Shown here: piece by piece, positions 1 through 9,816 of the stretch
Numbering within the stretch: the stretch's first letter is position 1
Layout: every line of letters starts with the position of its first letter
Source: Shewanella mesophila
GTDB lineage: Bacteria; Pseudomonadota; Gammaproteobacteria; Enterobacterales; Shewanellaceae
Reading direction: 5' to 3'
Length of the DNA: 64,000 nt
Assembly: GCF_019457515.1 (NCBI RefSeq)
Contig: NZ_CP080421.1
Span: 496,001 to 560,000 of the forward strand
Position numbers and translations under genes: made by a program
The notes under the pieces: generated by a model
Databases searched by the model: none
What the model was told of the DNA's origin: nothing
What the model saw: the letters and a program-made list of their open reading frames with translations, nothing else

Positions 1-30
1 GACAAAAAGCGATAAGACCGGGGATATAAA

Positions 31-2085
31 ATGAAAAAAGTGAGTCAGTTAGCGTTTGCGATTGCGCTAGGATTAGGCATGACAGCTTGTAGTAGTAATG
101 AAACTAATATTACTGAGAGTGTGCAAAGTGCCAAGGTTTCAGGGGTTGAAAAAGCCAACTTTGATGCCTCGGTTCGTCATCAAGATGATTTTTATTACAG
201 TGTGAATGGTCATTGGTTGGAAAATACGCCAATCCCGGCAGATAAATCAAATTACGGCTCTTTCACTGTGTTATATGAACAGAGTCAAAATGCGTTAAAA
301 GAGATCATCGATGAAGCTGCAGCGAAAACAGGTAAAGTTGCTGGTTCCAGCGAGCAGAAGGTGGGGGATTTCTACGCCAGTTATATGAACACTGACTTGG
401 TAGAGCAGTTAGGCGCGACTCCGCTAAAGGAGCCTCTTGCTGAAATCGGCCTCGCGAAAGACCACAATGATGTCGCGACCTTAATGGGTCAACTATTGGT
501 TAGCGGTGTTCAAATTCCATTTGGTTTTTATGTCAATAATGACGCGAAAAACTCCTCTCAATACGCGGTTTATCTTTACCAATCAGGGTTGACGCTACCC
601 GATCGTGATTACTATTTAAAAGATGATGAAAAGTTTGTTGCCAACCGCGCGGCAATGAAAGCCTATGTGCAAGCACTACTTAGTAAGGCGGGTTACAGTA
701 ATCCTAAGCGAGCGGCGGCTAACGTTGCAGAGATCGAGCATTTCATCGCCCAAAGTCAATGGACGCGTACCGAATCTCGTGATGCCAATAAAAGCTACAA
801 CAAAATGGATAAAGCCACGCTGCAACAGGCCGTGACCAATTTTGATTTTGTGCAGTTTGCTGTGGGAGCTGATATTGAAAAGGTTAATGAGGTAATTGTG
901 CGTCAGCCCTCTTACTTCGAAAAATTCGGCGAGCAGTTTAATAAGTTCAGCGTTGAACAATGGCAAGACTATATGGCATTTCATGTGGTTGATAGCTATG
1001 CCGAACTGCTTAATAAAGATCTCGTAGATCTTCATTTTGGATTTCATAGTAAAACCTTGATGGGTATCGAAGAGCAAAAGCCGCGTTGGAAAGCCGCTGT
1101 AGATGCTGAAGACCAAGTAATAGGTGAACTTGTCGGTAAAGAGTACGTTAAAAAGCATTTCAAACCTGAGGCTAAGGCGCGAATGGAACAGATGATTCAA
1201 AACCTAATTAAAGGCTTTGAAGTCAGCATTAACGAACTCGAGTGGATGACGCCAGAAACCAAAGTTGCGGCGCAAGAGAAGCTGTCTAAATTTACCTACA
1301 AGATAGGTTATCCAGACAAATGGAAAGATTACACAGGTTTAAGCATTAAGGCTGATGACTTGGTGGGTAACTACTTGCGTTACGCTAAGTTTGAATACAA
1401 AACCATGCTAGATAAATTAGGCAAGCCAATCGATCGCACCGAGTGGCACATGACACCGCAGACGGTGAATGCTTATTATAATCCAGTGATGAATGAAATT
1501 GTGTTCCCAGCAGCTATCTTACAACCGCCATTTTTCAACATGGAAGCTGACGATGCGATCAACTATGGTGGTATCGGTGCCGTTATTGGCCATGAAATTA
1601 GCCATGGTTTCGACGACCAAGGTGCTAAATATGATGGCGATGGTAACTTACGTGACTGGTGGTCAGACAAAGACAGAGAAGAATTTAACAAGCGTGGTGC
1701 CCAGCTATCGGCACAGTATTCGGCTTATGAAGCGCTGCCAGGAAAGTTCGTTAATGGCGATTTAACCTTAGGTGAGAATATCGGTGATTTAGGCGGTTTA
1801 ACGGTTGCAGCGCGTTCATATCAACTAAGCCTAGATGGTAAAGAAGCCCCAGTTATTGATGGATTAACGGGCGAGCAGCGTTTGTTTATCGGTTGGTCCC
1901 AAGTGTGGCGTCGCAACTATCGTGACGAAGAGTTAGGCCGTCGCTTACTGACTGACTCTCACTCTCCGAGTCACTTCCGCGCTATGGGGACACCAAGAAA
2001 TATTCCTGCTTTCTACCAGGCCTTCGATGTCAAGGACAGCGACAAGATGTACTTGAGTGAACAAGATCGAGTGAAAATCTGGTAA
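31..2085 (+). CDS. pepO: M13 family zinc metallopeptidase, lipoprotein (PepO/neprilysin-like)
   Basis: Secreted zinc endopeptidase expected to cut small peptides in the periplasm or at the outer membrane. The 684-aa protein begins with a lipoprotein signal whose lipobox ends GMTAC at about residue 20, so it should be lipid-anchored. The zinc site HEISH lies at about residue 520, and the downstream GENIGDLGG motif near residue 580 supplies the third ligand; both are diagnostic of M13. Length fits the family (about 670-700 aa). A purine-rich GGGGATA precedes the ATG. A strong hairpin terminator follows, so the gene is at least the end of its transcript; what lies upstream is outside the window. 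The family call is sure; the symbol is by analogy. Confidence 0.93.
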   Translation: MKKVSQLAFAIALGLGMTACSSNETNITESVQSAKVSGVEKANFDASVRHQDDFYYSVNGHWLENTPIPADKSNYGSFTVLYEQSQNALKEIIDEAAAKTGKVAGSSEQKVGDFYASYMNTDLVEQLGATPLKEPLAEIGLAKDHNDVATLMGQLLVSGVQIPFGFYVNNDAKNSSQYAVYLYQSGLTLPDRDYYLKDDEKFVANRAAMKAYVQALLSKAGYSNPKRAAANVAEIEHFIAQSQWTRTESRDANKSYNKMDKATLQQAVTNFDFVQFAVGADIEKVNEVIVRQPSYFEKFGEQFNKFSVEQWQDYMAFHVVDSYAELLNKDLVDLHFGFHSKTLMGIEEQKPRWKAAVDAEDQVIGELVGKEYVKKHFKPEAKARMEQMIQNLIKGFEVSINELEWMTPETKVAAQEKLSKFTYKIGYPDKWKDYTGLSIKADDLVGNYLRYAKFEYKTMLDKLGKPIDRTEWHMTPQTVNAYYNPVMNEIVFPAAILQPPFFNMEADDAINYGGIGAVIGHEISHGFDDQGAKYDGDGNLRDWWSDKDREEFNKRGAQLSAQYSAYEALPGKFVNGDLTLGENIGDLGGLTVAARSYQLSLDGKEAPVIDGLTGEQRLFIGWSQVWRRNYRDEELGRRLLTDSHSPSHFRAMGTPRNIPAFYQAFDVKDSDKMYLSEQDRVKIW

Positions 2086-2101
2086 TAGCCAACTCGTTTG
2101 A

Positions 2102-2133
2102 GAAAAAAGCCCATCATCTGATGGGCTTTTTAT
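2102..2133 (+). terminator. Rho-independent terminator after the M13 peptidase
   Basis: A GC-rich hairpin, AAGCCCATCA/TGATGGGCTT, sits between an A-run and a T-run 17 bases past the peptidase stop. It could work in both directions and so also serve the converging phosphatase gene. Confidence 0.85.
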
Positions 2134-2184
2134 TATATAGTCGTATGAGTTACAGCTAATATTTACACTGATTGGTATCAATGA

Positions 2185-2847
2185 TCAAATCATCGCTAAA
2201 TAGCCATCAAGTTCGGTTAAATCGCGAAGCTGATGATGTGCCGCAGCCCATCTTGGTTGCTCGGCTTCATGGGGCGCGGGAATGACAGCGCAGCGCATAT
2301 TCGCAGCTCTTGCGGCAATAAGACCATTGAAAGAATCTTCAATAGCAAGGCATGATGTTGGAGTGACACCTAATACCCTAGCACATTGGAGATAAACTTC
2401 GGGATGGGGTTTACCAAAAGTGAGCGACTCGGCGCTGCAGACGGCATCGAAATAAGCGCGAATAGCCAACTTTTGCATCACAGCATCGATAAGGGGTGAT
2501 GATGAAGAGGTGGCTAAACCAATTTTCAACCCTCTATTTTTACAGGCATCAAGGGCTTGAATCACGCCATTCATTGCTTGGCCATTTGTTAATATTTCTG
2601 CTGCCACTTGATCAACGATTGCGTTGGCAGTGGCTCGATTGTCGTAGTTATCCCAAGGATGGCGCTGATACCAAAACTCGACAACTTGATCTATGCGCAG
2701 GCCTGTCGTTTGCAAGGTATCCTCTAGCGAAATGGCTAAACCAAGTTGGCTAAAAACATTCAGTTCAGCCGATTGCCAGCTGGGCTCCGAATCGATTAAT
2801 ACACCGTCCATATCGAAGATAACGGCGGCTAATATCTTTTGGCTCAT
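2185..2847 (-). CDS. HAD-superfamily sugar-phosphatase (YniC/HxpB-like)
   Basis: Haloacid dehalogenase phosphatase of the beta-phosphoglucomutase/YniC branch, likely acting on hexose phosphates in the cytoplasm. The 220-aa protein shows the nucleophile motif FDMDGVLIDSEP near the N-terminus, the motif II Ser/Thr in ATSSSS, the Lys in FGKPHPEVY, and the acidic motif IEDSFNG. These are the four HAD motifs in order, with the alpha-helical cap between motifs I and II. It is a single gene converging on the M13 peptidase. Substrate range cannot be read from sequence; hxpB is the nearest E. coli type. Confidence 0.88.
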   Translation of the reverse strand: MSQKILAAVIFDMDGVLIDSEPSWQSAELNVFSQLGLAISLEDTLQTTGLRIDQVVEFWYQRHPWDNYDNRATANAIVDQVAAEILTNGQAMNGVIQALDACKNRGLKIGLATSSSSPLIDAVMQKLAIRAYFDAVCSAESLTFGKPHPEVYLQCARVLGVTPTSCLAIEDSFNGLIAARAANMRCAVIPAPHEAEQPRWAAAHHQLRDLTELDGYLAMI

Positions 2848-3122
2848 TTGAATAATCCTAAGCGCATTTAAAGAGATGAAAGTGGAACATTATGCGCAAT
2901 AATTGGCTAATTACGACCCATAAGCTAAAGTTTTTTAGATTATTTATCGTTAATAAATGGTTGATTTAGTTCGTTTACAATAAAGTGTAGGAAAAGATTA
3001 AATAGCATATTTATCAACTGCTTGGTATGTGTTTCAAACTATTGTCTAATTTCATTTGTTTTATCTCTGAGATAAATTGTCTTGCGCCCTAGAGAATCCC
3101 CGTAATTTCTCACATCTAAGAG

Positions 3123-3161
3123 TGTGATCTGATTCATACTTTTGCAAAGCTGTAGTATAAT
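3123..3161 (+). promoter_or_regulatory. acnB promoter with CRP-like site
   Basis: TGTGA-N6-TCATA at 3123-3138 matches the CRP consensus at 9 of 10 core positions. A TATAAT -10 box at 3156-3161 follows, with a poor -35 (TTCATA) 17 bp upstream that lies inside the CRP site. That is the layout expected of a class II CRP-activated promoter, and aconitase B is a known CRP target in enterics. The untranslated leader would be about 95 nt. Confidence 0.6.
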
Positions 3162-3260
3162 GCGGTCCGGAAATACGGGTTGAGCCTGCTTGACTGTTAG
3201 CTTCTTTATTGAAGACGTGCAGTTTCGCTGTTAGAACGCCAAACAAAGAGGAATGTTGCC

Positions 3261-5858
3261 GTGCTAGAAGCATATCGTAAACACGTCGCAGAACGTGCTG
3301 CAGAGGGCGTAGTCCCTAAGCCACTAGATGCCCATCAAGTGGCCGAATTAATCGAATTAGTAAAGAATCCGCCTGCGGGTGAGCAAGATTTTATTCTTGA
3401 CCTGCTAGAAAACAGAATCCCACCAGGGGTTGATGAAGCGGCATACGTTAAAGCTGGCTTCCTAGACGCACTGGCCAAAGGTGAAGTGACTTCTCCAATT
3501 CTCTCTTCAGAGCGCGCAGTTGAACTGCTTGGTACTATGCAGGGTGGGTACAATATTGAGCCACTGATTGCACAGTTAGACCACGCATCACAGGCTCCGT
3601 TGGCTGCTAAAGCATTGTCAAACACTCTGCTGATGTTTGATGCTTACCACGATGTGGTTGAGAAGATGCAGGCGGGTAATGACCACGCGAAGCAAGTCGT
3701 TGAGTCTTGGGCAAATGCGGAGTGGTTCCTAAACCGTCCAAAGCTTGCTGAAAAGGTAACGCTTACCGTATTTAAAGTGACAGGTGAAACCAATACCGAT
3801 GATTTGTCACCAGCACCAGACGCTTGGTCTCGTCCTGATATCCCATTGCATGCCTTAGCTATGCTAAAAAATGCCCGTGATGGTATCGTGCCTGATGAAG
3901 CGGGCGTTGTGGGTCCAATTAAAGAGATCGCAAGCCTAAAAGAGAAAGGTCATCCACTCGTTTACGTGGGCGATGTTGTGGGTACGGGGTCTTCACGTAA
4001 GTCAGCAACTAACTCAGTGCTTTGGTTCATGGGTGATGATATCCCTTATGTGCCTAACAAGCGTGCCGGTGGTTTCTGCCTCGGTGGTAAGATCGCGCCT
4101 ATTTTCTTCAACACCATGGAAGATGCAGGTGCACTGCCAATTGAGCTAGACGTTGGCAAGATGAATATGGGTGATGTGATTGATATCTATCCATACGAAG
4201 GCGTTGTTAAGCTTCACGGTACTGACGAAGTTATTTCAGAGTTCAAACTGAAGACAGAAGTCTTATTAGACGAAGTGCGCGCTGGTGGCCGTATTCCATT
4301 GATCATCGGTCGTGGCTTAACTGACCGCGCACGTGAAACATTAGGCTTACCGGCATCTGATATTTTCGTACGTCCACAAGATGTGGCCGATTCAGGCAAA
4401 GGTTATACCCTTGCTCAGAAGATGGTTGGTAAGGCATGTGGTGTTGCTGGTGTTCGTCCAAACCAGTACTGCGAACCTAAGATGACCTCTGTGGGTTCAC
4501 AAGACACGACAGGTCCTATGACGCGTGATGAACTTAAAGATTTAGCATGTCTTGGCTTCAGTGCCGATTTGACGATGCAGTCTTTCTGTCACACAGCGGC
4601 TTATCCAAAGCCTGTTGACGTTAACACTCACCACACCCTGCCTGATTTCATCATGAACCGCGGCGGTGTATCACTGCGTCCTGGTGATGGTGTTATCCAC
4701 TCTTGGTTAAACCGCATGCTACTACCTGATACTGTCGGTACTGGTGGTGACTCGCATACTCGCTTCCCAATTGGTATCTCCTTCCCAGCGGGTTCTGGTC
4801 TTGTTGCATTTGCAGCAGCGACGGGTGTTATGCCTCTCGATATGCCTGAGTCTGTATTGGTGCGCTTTAAAGGTCAGATGCAACCGGGTATCACTTTACG
4901 TGACTTGGTTCATGCTATCCCGTTAAAAGCGATCGAAATGGGTCTATTAACGGTTGAGAAGAAAGGCAAGATCAATGCTTTCTCTGGTCGAGTATTAGAA
5001 ATTGAAGGTCTAGAACATCTGAAAGTTGAGCAAGCATTCGAACTTTCTGATGCTTCTGCGGAGCGTAGTGCTGCTGGTTGTACCATTAAACTGGGTAAAG
5101 AGCCTATCATCGAATATCTCAACTCTAACATCGTGATGTTGAAGTGGATGATCGCCGAAGGTTATGGCGATCGTCGTACTATCGAGCGTCGTATTACAGC
5201 GATGCAAGAGTGGATTGCTAACCCAGAGCTTATGGAAGCGGATAGCGACGCTGAGTACGCTGAAGTTATTGAGATCGATTTGAATGAGATCAAAGAACCT
5301 ATTCTTTGTGCACCAAATGATCCTGATGATGCGGTATTACTTTCATCTGTTGCCGAAACAAAAATTGACGAAGTGTTCGTGGGTTCTTGTATGACTAACA
5401 TTGGTCACTTCCGTGCTACTGGTAAGATGCTAGACAAGTTTGCTAAGACTCTGCCTACACGTTTGTGGATCGCGCCACCAACTAAGATGGACAGAGATCA
5501 GTTAACCGAAGAGGGTTACTACGCTATCTTTGGTCGTGTCGGTGCACGTATTGAGATCCCTGGTTGTTCACTGTGTATGGGTAACCAAGCACGTGTTGCC
5601 GAAGGTGCTACCGTGGTATCAACTTCTACACGTAACTTCCCGAACCGTCTTGGTACTGGTGCAAACGTTTACTTAGCGTCTGCAGAGCTTGCTGCGGTTG
5701 CTGCACTGCTGGGTCGTTTACCATCGCCAGCTGAGTATCAAGATTACGCGAAAGAGCTAGATGCGACAGCGGCTGATACCTATCGCTACTTGAATTTCGA
5801 TCAAATTGATTCTTATACCAAAAAAGCCAGCGAAGTTATCTTCCAGTCTGCGGTTTAA
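3261..5858 (+). CDS. acnB: Bifunctional aconitate hydratase 2 / 2-methylisocitrate dehydratase
   Basis: Aconitase B interconverts citrate and isocitrate in the TCA cycle and can act in the methylcitrate cycle. The 865-aa protein has the AcnB order: N-terminal HEAT-like domain, swivel domain (about 160-380), then the catalytic [4Fe-4S] domains. The three cluster cysteines are at residues 710, 769 and 772 (GSCMTNIGH and PGCSLCMGN), the same numbers as in E. coli AcnB. It starts at GTG 3261 behind an AGAGGA Shine-Dalgarno; the first residues MLEAYRKHV match the family N-terminus. A terminator follows, so it is monocistronic. Very secure. Confidence 0.98.
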   Translation: MLEAYRKHVAERAAEGVVPKPLDAHQVAELIELVKNPPAGEQDFILDLLENRIPPGVDEAAYVKAGFLDALAKGEVTSPILSSERAVELLGTMQGGYNIEPLIAQLDHASQAPLAAKALSNTLLMFDAYHDVVEKMQAGNDHAKQVVESWANAEWFLNRPKLAEKVTLTVFKVTGETNTDDLSPAPDAWSRPDIPLHALAMLKNARDGIVPDEAGVVGPIKEIASLKEKGHPLVYVGDVVGTGSSRKSATNSVLWFMGDDIPYVPNKRAGGFCLGGKIAPIFFNTMEDAGALPIELDVGKMNMGDVIDIYPYEGVVKLHGTDEVISEFKLKTEVLLDEVRAGGRIPLIIGRGLTDRARETLGLPASDIFVRPQDVADSGKGYTLAQKMVGKACGVAGVRPNQYCEPKMTSVGSQDTTGPMTRDELKDLACLGFSADLTMQSFCHTAAYPKPVDVNTHHTLPDFIMNRGGVSLRPGDGVIHSWLNRMLLPDTVGTGGDSHTRFPIGISFPAGSGLVAFAAATGVMPLDMPESVLVRFKGQMQPGITLRDLVHAIPLKAIEMGLLTVEKKGKINAFSGRVLEIEGLEHLKVEQAFELSDASAERSAAGCTIKLGKEPIIEYLNSNIVMLKWMIAEGYGDRRTIERRITAMQEWIANPELMEADSDAEYAEVIEIDLNEIKEPILCAPNDPDDAVLLSSVAETKIDEVFVGSCMTNIGHFRATGKMLDKFAKTLPTRLWIAPPTKMDRDQLTEEGYYAIFGRVGARIEIPGCSLCMGNQARVAEGATVVSTSTRNFPNRLGTGANVYLASAELAAVAALLGRLPSPAEYQDYAKELDATAADTYRYLNFDQIDSYTKKASEVIFQSAV

Positions 5859-5889
5859 TCAATAGGATTAAGTAATATCGCTTAATTGC

Positions 5890-5921
5890 AAAAGGGCCAG
5901 CTAACTAGCTGGCCCTTTTTA
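5890..5921 (+). terminator. Rho-independent terminator after acnB
   Basis: Hairpin AAAGGGCCAGCTA/TAGCTGGCCCTTT with flanking A- and T-runs, about 30 bases after the acnB stop. It probably also ends rsd transcription from the other strand. Confidence 0.9.
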
Positions 5922-5968
5922 CATCTTGATATCTGAGGAGTCTGATTCCTGAAATCTAGAAGTTTGTT

Positions 5969-6436
5969 TTATGACAACTTGTTATGCAGAACTTCGAGTA
6001 GCTGATCTTCTAATTGGAAACGAGTTTCCATCACATCGCCAAGAGATGACAGATCTTTATCGAGTTGATACAAAATCTTCTCATCGTCAGCCTCGGTATA
6101 TTTATCATTAAAGTCCAGGGCGAGATCCGTCGTTTCACTTATTTTCGGAACGAGATTTTGTGCTAAGGCCTGGCTAGATTCGCAACTCTTTTCACATGCG
6201 CTGACCACACGGTCATAGACCTCAAAATGGCCTTCAGATACGTAGTCGACCAAGAGATCACAAAATTCTTTCACTGCTTGAAATGCTGGGAGTGATTTAT
6301 CTAAGGTTTCATAGGGCGTTAAACCTGCTATCTGGCAGTACTGTACCAGTAACTTACGACGGTTATTGAGCCACTGATCAATCAGTGTATTTGAGCCTCT
6401 CCACTTTTTTTCAGCTCTTTCTAACTGTTTTAGCAT
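5969..6436 (-). CDS. rsd: Regulator of sigma D, anti-sigma-70 factor (Rsd/AlgQ family)
   Basis: Rsd binds domain 4 of sigma-70 and helps free core RNA polymerase for alternative sigma factors in stationary phase. The 155-aa helical protein has the family N-terminus MLKQLERAEKKWRGS followed by a WL..RR.LL segment, and ends in an acidic helix with MET/RFQLEDQLL. A longer reading frame extends 21 codons upstream, but the chosen ATG at 6436 has a GGGGAAC Shine-Dalgarno and matches E. coli Rsd. Neighbouring hemE is the usual partner in gammaproteobacteria. Here a MITE and a small-RNA-like unit sit between them, upstream of rsd, which may alter rsd transcription. Confidence 0.9.
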   Translation of the reverse strand: MLKQLERAEKKWRGSNTLIDQWLNNRRKLLVQYCQIAGLTPYETLDKSLPAFQAVKEFCDLLVDYVSEGHFEVYDRVVSACEKSCESSQALAQNLVPKISETTDLALDFNDKYTEADDEKILYQLDKDLSSLGDVMETRFQLEDQLLEVLHNKLS

Positions 6437-6522
6437 GGCGTTCCCCATCAAAGTTGCCCTATGACTACTAATGTAGGTGACAATGGCTGCTTTGATCAAC
6501 CCTTTTCTAGTGGCAGAGGCTT

Positions 6523-6787
6523 ATACCAATCAGTATAAAGATATGATCGCTCAGCGAGAATTTAGCGCTTATGAGGCAAGGCAACGAGTGAAGAGCATAG
6601 TTGTTCTACGGTCAAACTCGTTAACACAGCATCGAAAGCGCTAAAACTCGCCTGTTAGGCGTGTTTTTGGCTTCCTACTTCTGCGTTGAATGGCCTCACA
6701 AGGGAGCAACCATTCCATCGTTCATTCGCCTTGGATTAGTTGCCAAAAAACACGCTGAGTAGATCACTTTCTTATACTGATTGGTAT
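6523..6787. mobile_element. MITE-like element with perfect 16-bp terminal inverted repeats
   Basis: The ends ATACCAATCAGTATAA (6523-6538) and its exact reverse complement (6772-6787) bound 265 bp with no credible ORF. The size, terminal repeats and non-coding interior fit a miniature inverted-repeat element. A single near-copy of the end occurs at 2163-2178 (one mismatch). The element sits directly upstream of rsd. Confidence 0.7.
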
Positions 6788-6860
6788 TATCTTCTATCTG
6801 GTCGAATCTGCTTGTTTTGTATACAAAAGTGAGGGGGTATTAAGTTATTGAGTTGTAAAA

Positions 6861-6952
6861 ATAAAAAGCCCAGCAATAGAAATCTATTGCTGGGCGAGTA
6901 AAGTTTTTTGCGGGCTCGATGCGACGAGCTTCTTGATTGTTCTTGCTAGCGC
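6861..6952 (-). ncRNA. Candidate small RNA between rsd and hemE
   Basis: On the minus strand a promoter (6959-6987) is followed by about 90 nt without an ORF. This stretch has a short internal hairpin (GCTCG...CGAGC), an A-rich single-stranded linker, and a strong terminator hairpin (GCCCAGCAATAG/CTATTGCTGGGC at 6868-6895) that runs into TTTTTA on this strand. The start site is estimated as about 7 nt past the -10. No known sRNA family was recognised. An alternative reading is an attenuated rsd leader, since rsd lies further down the same strand beyond the MITE. Confidence 0.55.
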
Positions 6953-6958
6953 AGAGTT

Positions 6959-6987
6959 TTTATACCAAAGCCGCGGAGGCTGTGCAA
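6959..6987 (-). promoter_or_regulatory. Sigma-70 promoter for the candidate small RNA
   Basis: TTGCAC (-35, 6982-6987) and TATAAA (-10, 6959-6964) are separated by exactly 17 bp on the minus strand, with an A-rich tract just upstream of the -35. No minus-strand gene starts nearby, and a terminator follows within about 95 bp. Confidence 0.65.
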
Positions 6988-7181
6988 CTTTTTTCTGTCA
7001 TATCGGGAACCCGCGCCGCTATTTATGGTCTGGATATTTTGTGTGAAAAGCGTGCACTTAGAGGGTAAAAAAATATTCGAGCGGGGTTTGTCACATAAAT
7101 GTGCAGATGAAGGTTACTTTACTCGCGTAAATGCTAAACTACTGTCCCAGCAGAAATCAATAAGCGTAGGAATAGAGCCAA

Positions 7182-8246
7182 ATGGCAGAACTAAAAAATG
7201 ATCGTTATTTACGTGCCTTACTAAAGCAACCTGTTGATAGAACTCCGGTATGGATGATGCGTCAAGCTGGCCGCTATCTTCCAGAATACAAAGCTACTCG
7301 CGCGGAAGCGGGTGACTTTATGTCTCTTTGTAAAAATCAAGATTTGGCTTGCGAAGTGACACTTCAACCGCTACGTCGTTATGATTTAGACGCTGCTATC
7401 TTATTTTCCGATATTTTGACTGTACCTGATGCTATGGGGCTTGGTCTTTATTTTGAAGCCGGTGAAGGTCCGCGTTTCGAGCGTCCTACAGACACCATCG
7501 ATTCGATCAAAAAGTTATGTATCCCTGACCCAGAAGATGAGCTTGGCTATGTGATGCGCGCTGTCAGCACGATTCGTCGCGAGCTAAAGGGTGAAGTTCC
7601 TCTGATTGGTTTTTCTGGTTCGCCATGGACACTGGCAACCTATATGGTTGAGGGTGGTTCGAGTAAAGCGTTTGAGAAGATCAAGAAGATGGCCTACGAA
7701 GAGCCAGCGACTTTGCATCTGTTACTCGATAAGCTTGCCGATTCAGTTACCCTTTATCTGAATGCGCAAATAGCCAATGGTGCGCAGTCAGTGATGATTT
7801 TCGATTCATGGGGTGGGGCGCTTTCTCACCATGCTTACCGTGAGTTCTCACTCCGTTATATGCAGAAAATTGTTGATGGTTTGACTCGTCATGCCGATGG
7901 CCGTCAAGTACCAGTCACCCTGTTTACTAAAGGTGGCGGGCTATGGCTTGAATCTATGGCTGAAACTGGCTGTGATGCATTAGGTCTAGACTGGACTGTT
8001 GATATCGGTGATGCGCGACGCCGTGTCGGTGATAAAGTTGCCTTGCAAGGCAATATGGATCCATCTGTACTGTACGCATCTCCAGAGCGTATCCATCAAG
8101 AAGTTGACCAGATTTTGGCTTCTTACGGTGAAGGTACGGGCCATGTATTTAACTTGGGACACGGCATTCACCAGCATGTCGATCCTGAGCATGCGGGTTC
8201 ATTTATTAAGTCGGTTCACGAGCTATCTGCGCAATATCATAAGTAA
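7182..8246 (+). CDS. hemE: Uroporphyrinogen decarboxylase
   Basis: Converts uroporphyrinogen III to coproporphyrinogen III by four decarboxylations, in the cytoplasmic haem pathway. The 354-aa protein begins with the family signature [17 protein letters not shown] near residue 20 and carries the conserved [14 protein letters not shown] (active-site Asp) and [13 protein letters not shown] segments; length equals E. coli HemE. It is divergent from rsd, as in many gammaproteobacteria, and is followed by a terminator. hemB lies elsewhere in this window. Secure. Confidence 0.98.
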   Translation: MAELKNDRYLRALLKQPVDRTPVWMMRQAGRYLPEYKATRAEAGDFMSLCKNQDLACEVTLQPLRRYDLDAAILFSDILTVPDAMGLGLYFEAGEGPRFERPTDTIDSIKKLCIPDPEDELGYVMRAVSTIRRELKGEVPLIGFSGSPWTLATYMVEGGSSKAFEKIKKMAYEEPATLHLLLDKLADSVTLYLNAQIANGAQSVMIFDSWGGALSHHAYREFSLRYMQKIVDGLTRHADGRQVPVTLFTKGGGLWLESMAETGCDALGLDWTVDIGDARRRVGDKVALQGNMDPSVLYASPERIHQEVDQILASYGEGTGHVFNLGHGIHQHVDPEHAGSFIKSVHELSAQYHK

Positions 8247-8265
8247 TCGAGTACTGATTAGATAA

Positions 8266-8293
8266 TTAAAGAGCCCGCTTAGCGGGCTTTTTT
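8266..8293 (+). terminator. Rho-independent terminator after hemE
   Basis: Hairpin AGCCCGCT/AGCGGGCT followed by a T-run, 20 bases after the hemE stop and before the converging kinase gene. Confidence 0.9.
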
Positions 8294-8342
8294 ATGCTCC
8301 GACAAAAAATCCTGGTGGTAAAAATAGCTAATCTTATAGAGG

Positions 8343-9812
8343 TTAAGCGCAGGCGAGCTCAATTTTAAACTCGCAGCCTTTACCCGGTGTGCTCTTTACC
8401 TGCAGGTCACAGTTAAGCAGTCTTAGTAGCTGACTGACAATCGAAAGCCCCACTCCCAGTTGCGGTAACTGTTGCGATAGACGTTCGCAGGTATCTATTG
8501 GCTTGTGCTCTTGAGAGTGTTGTTGTAATGCGAGCAGTTCATGCTGATGAATGCCCGAACCATTATCTGTCACTAACAGCCATGTTTGGCCGTCGCTATT
8601 TTCTAGGTTGATGCTAATTTTTCCACCTTGAGGTGTATACCTGATGGCATTGTCGACCAGGTTGCTTAACACGCGAAATAGCAGCAAGGGATCGCTGTCA
8701 ATCGTCAAATTTTCATCCACATCAAATGCCAGTTGTACCGCTTGGGTTTGTGCTCGAGGTAAAAAATATTGCTTCAACTCATTGAGCAGTGGTGCCAGGG
8801 GAATGCGCTGTATTGTGGCTTTGACCTGACCATTTTCTAACGCCTCCAGTTGCAGAATTTGGTTAAGCAGTTGCTGCAACTGCAAGCCTGCTCTTGCGGC
8901 CACTTCGATAAGGCTGGCATCGCGTTCATGTGGCGGGAGTAATAACCAAGTATCGATATAACCCTGTAGTGTGGTCAACGGGGTTTTGAGATCATGAGAT
9001 AAGTGCAGCATAAAGTCATGCCGCTCAGCTTGTTGCTTGGCAATGGCGAGGTGCTGCCGATGAACCTGAGATAGCAATTGGTTAATCTTATCCGTTAAGG
9101 CAAGGATCTCTTTACTCGCTTGAGGTCGAGCGTTGAGTAATGCTCCTTGTGTCGGATTATGTGAACTCAGTTGATTCATGTCATGGGCTAATTGCGAGAT
9201 AGGGGCGGTAAAGTATTTCAGTAGCACCACAAATAAGGCTAGGGCAAACAAGATGGTGACACTTAGTCCCACTCCCCATTGATTAATATGTTGATGTTGA
9301 GAAACAATTGCTTGCCAAGCATCATAGTCTTGACCGCCGATAATGACATACAGATAACCTGTGTTGACGCCTTGTGAGTCGATGAGAGCGGCCGCCGAAA
9401 AAATTTTATCAGTGGCATTCGAGCGAGGATCTTGCCCCAAAATAGGGAGTTTGGCACCTTTGATAAATTGTTGTAAGGGGGCAATGGCCACTTGCTGGCG
9501 CTTGATCACCGATTTTGGCGCATCGAACGCAATCAGCTTTCCTTGGCGATCTAATGTATAGATCTCAAAGCTGGGACCGAGCAACATAAAATCGTGAAAT
9601 GCCTCTTTGAGCGCGGCATCCGATGTCACTCCCTGTGACAGCAGCGGATTGATGTGCGCCATATGGACGGCCAGTTCGCGGTGAAGCGATTGTTGGATCT
9701 GGTTTTGGTTATACTGATGGTTGGTGGTAAACCATTGCCATAACCCCATAAATAGCACAAATACGGCGATGCTTGCCGACAGTAGGATACGGTTAAATAG
9801 GCTGTTCATCAT
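8343..9812 (-). CDS. Membrane sensor histidine kinase
   Basis: Sensor kinase of a two-component system, 489 aa from the chosen start. It has a transmembrane segment near the N-terminus, a periplasmic sensor region of roughly 150 residues, a second membrane segment, a HAMP-like linker, then HisKA with the phospho-accepting His in LSHDLKTPLT and an ATPase domain with the N box (LVDNAIRYTP) and G1 box (VTDNGSGI). A longer frame begins at 9875 inside the regulator gene. The start at 9812 (ATGATG) was preferred because it lies 4 nt past the regulator's TGA and begins directly with the membrane segment. The kinase is the last gene of the operon with two spondin-domain genes, so its stimulus may concern their secretion or surface; that is inference. 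Confidence 0.9.
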   Translation of the reverse strand: MMNSLFNRILLSASIAVFVLFMGLWQWFTTNHQYNQNQIQQSLHRELAVHMAHINPLLSQGVTSDAALKEAFHDFMLLGPSFEIYTLDRQGKLIAFDAPKSVIKRQQVAIAPLQQFIKGAKLPILGQDPRSNATDKIFSAAALIDSQGVNTGYLYVIIGGQDYDAWQAIVSQHQHINQWGVGLSVTILFALALFVVLLKYFTAPISQLAHDMNQLSSHNPTQGALLNARPQASKEILALTDKINQLLSQVHRQHLAIAKQQAERHDFMLHLSHDLKTPLTTLQGYIDTWLLLPPHERDASLIEVAARAGLQLQQLLNQILQLEALENGQVKATIQRIPLAPLLNELKQYFLPRAQTQAVQLAFDVDENLTIDSDPLLLFRVLSNLVDNAIRYTPQGGKISINLENSDGQTWLLVTDNGSGIHQHELLALQQHSQEHKPIDTCERLSQQLPQLGVGLSIVSQLLRLLNCDLQVKSTPGKGCEFKIELACA

Positions 9813-9816
9813 TGGC

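Noticed and set aside
676..1200. Long antisense ORF inside the M13 peptidase gene
   Set aside because: Shadow frame without ribosome site or family resemblance; the sense frame is clearly coding.
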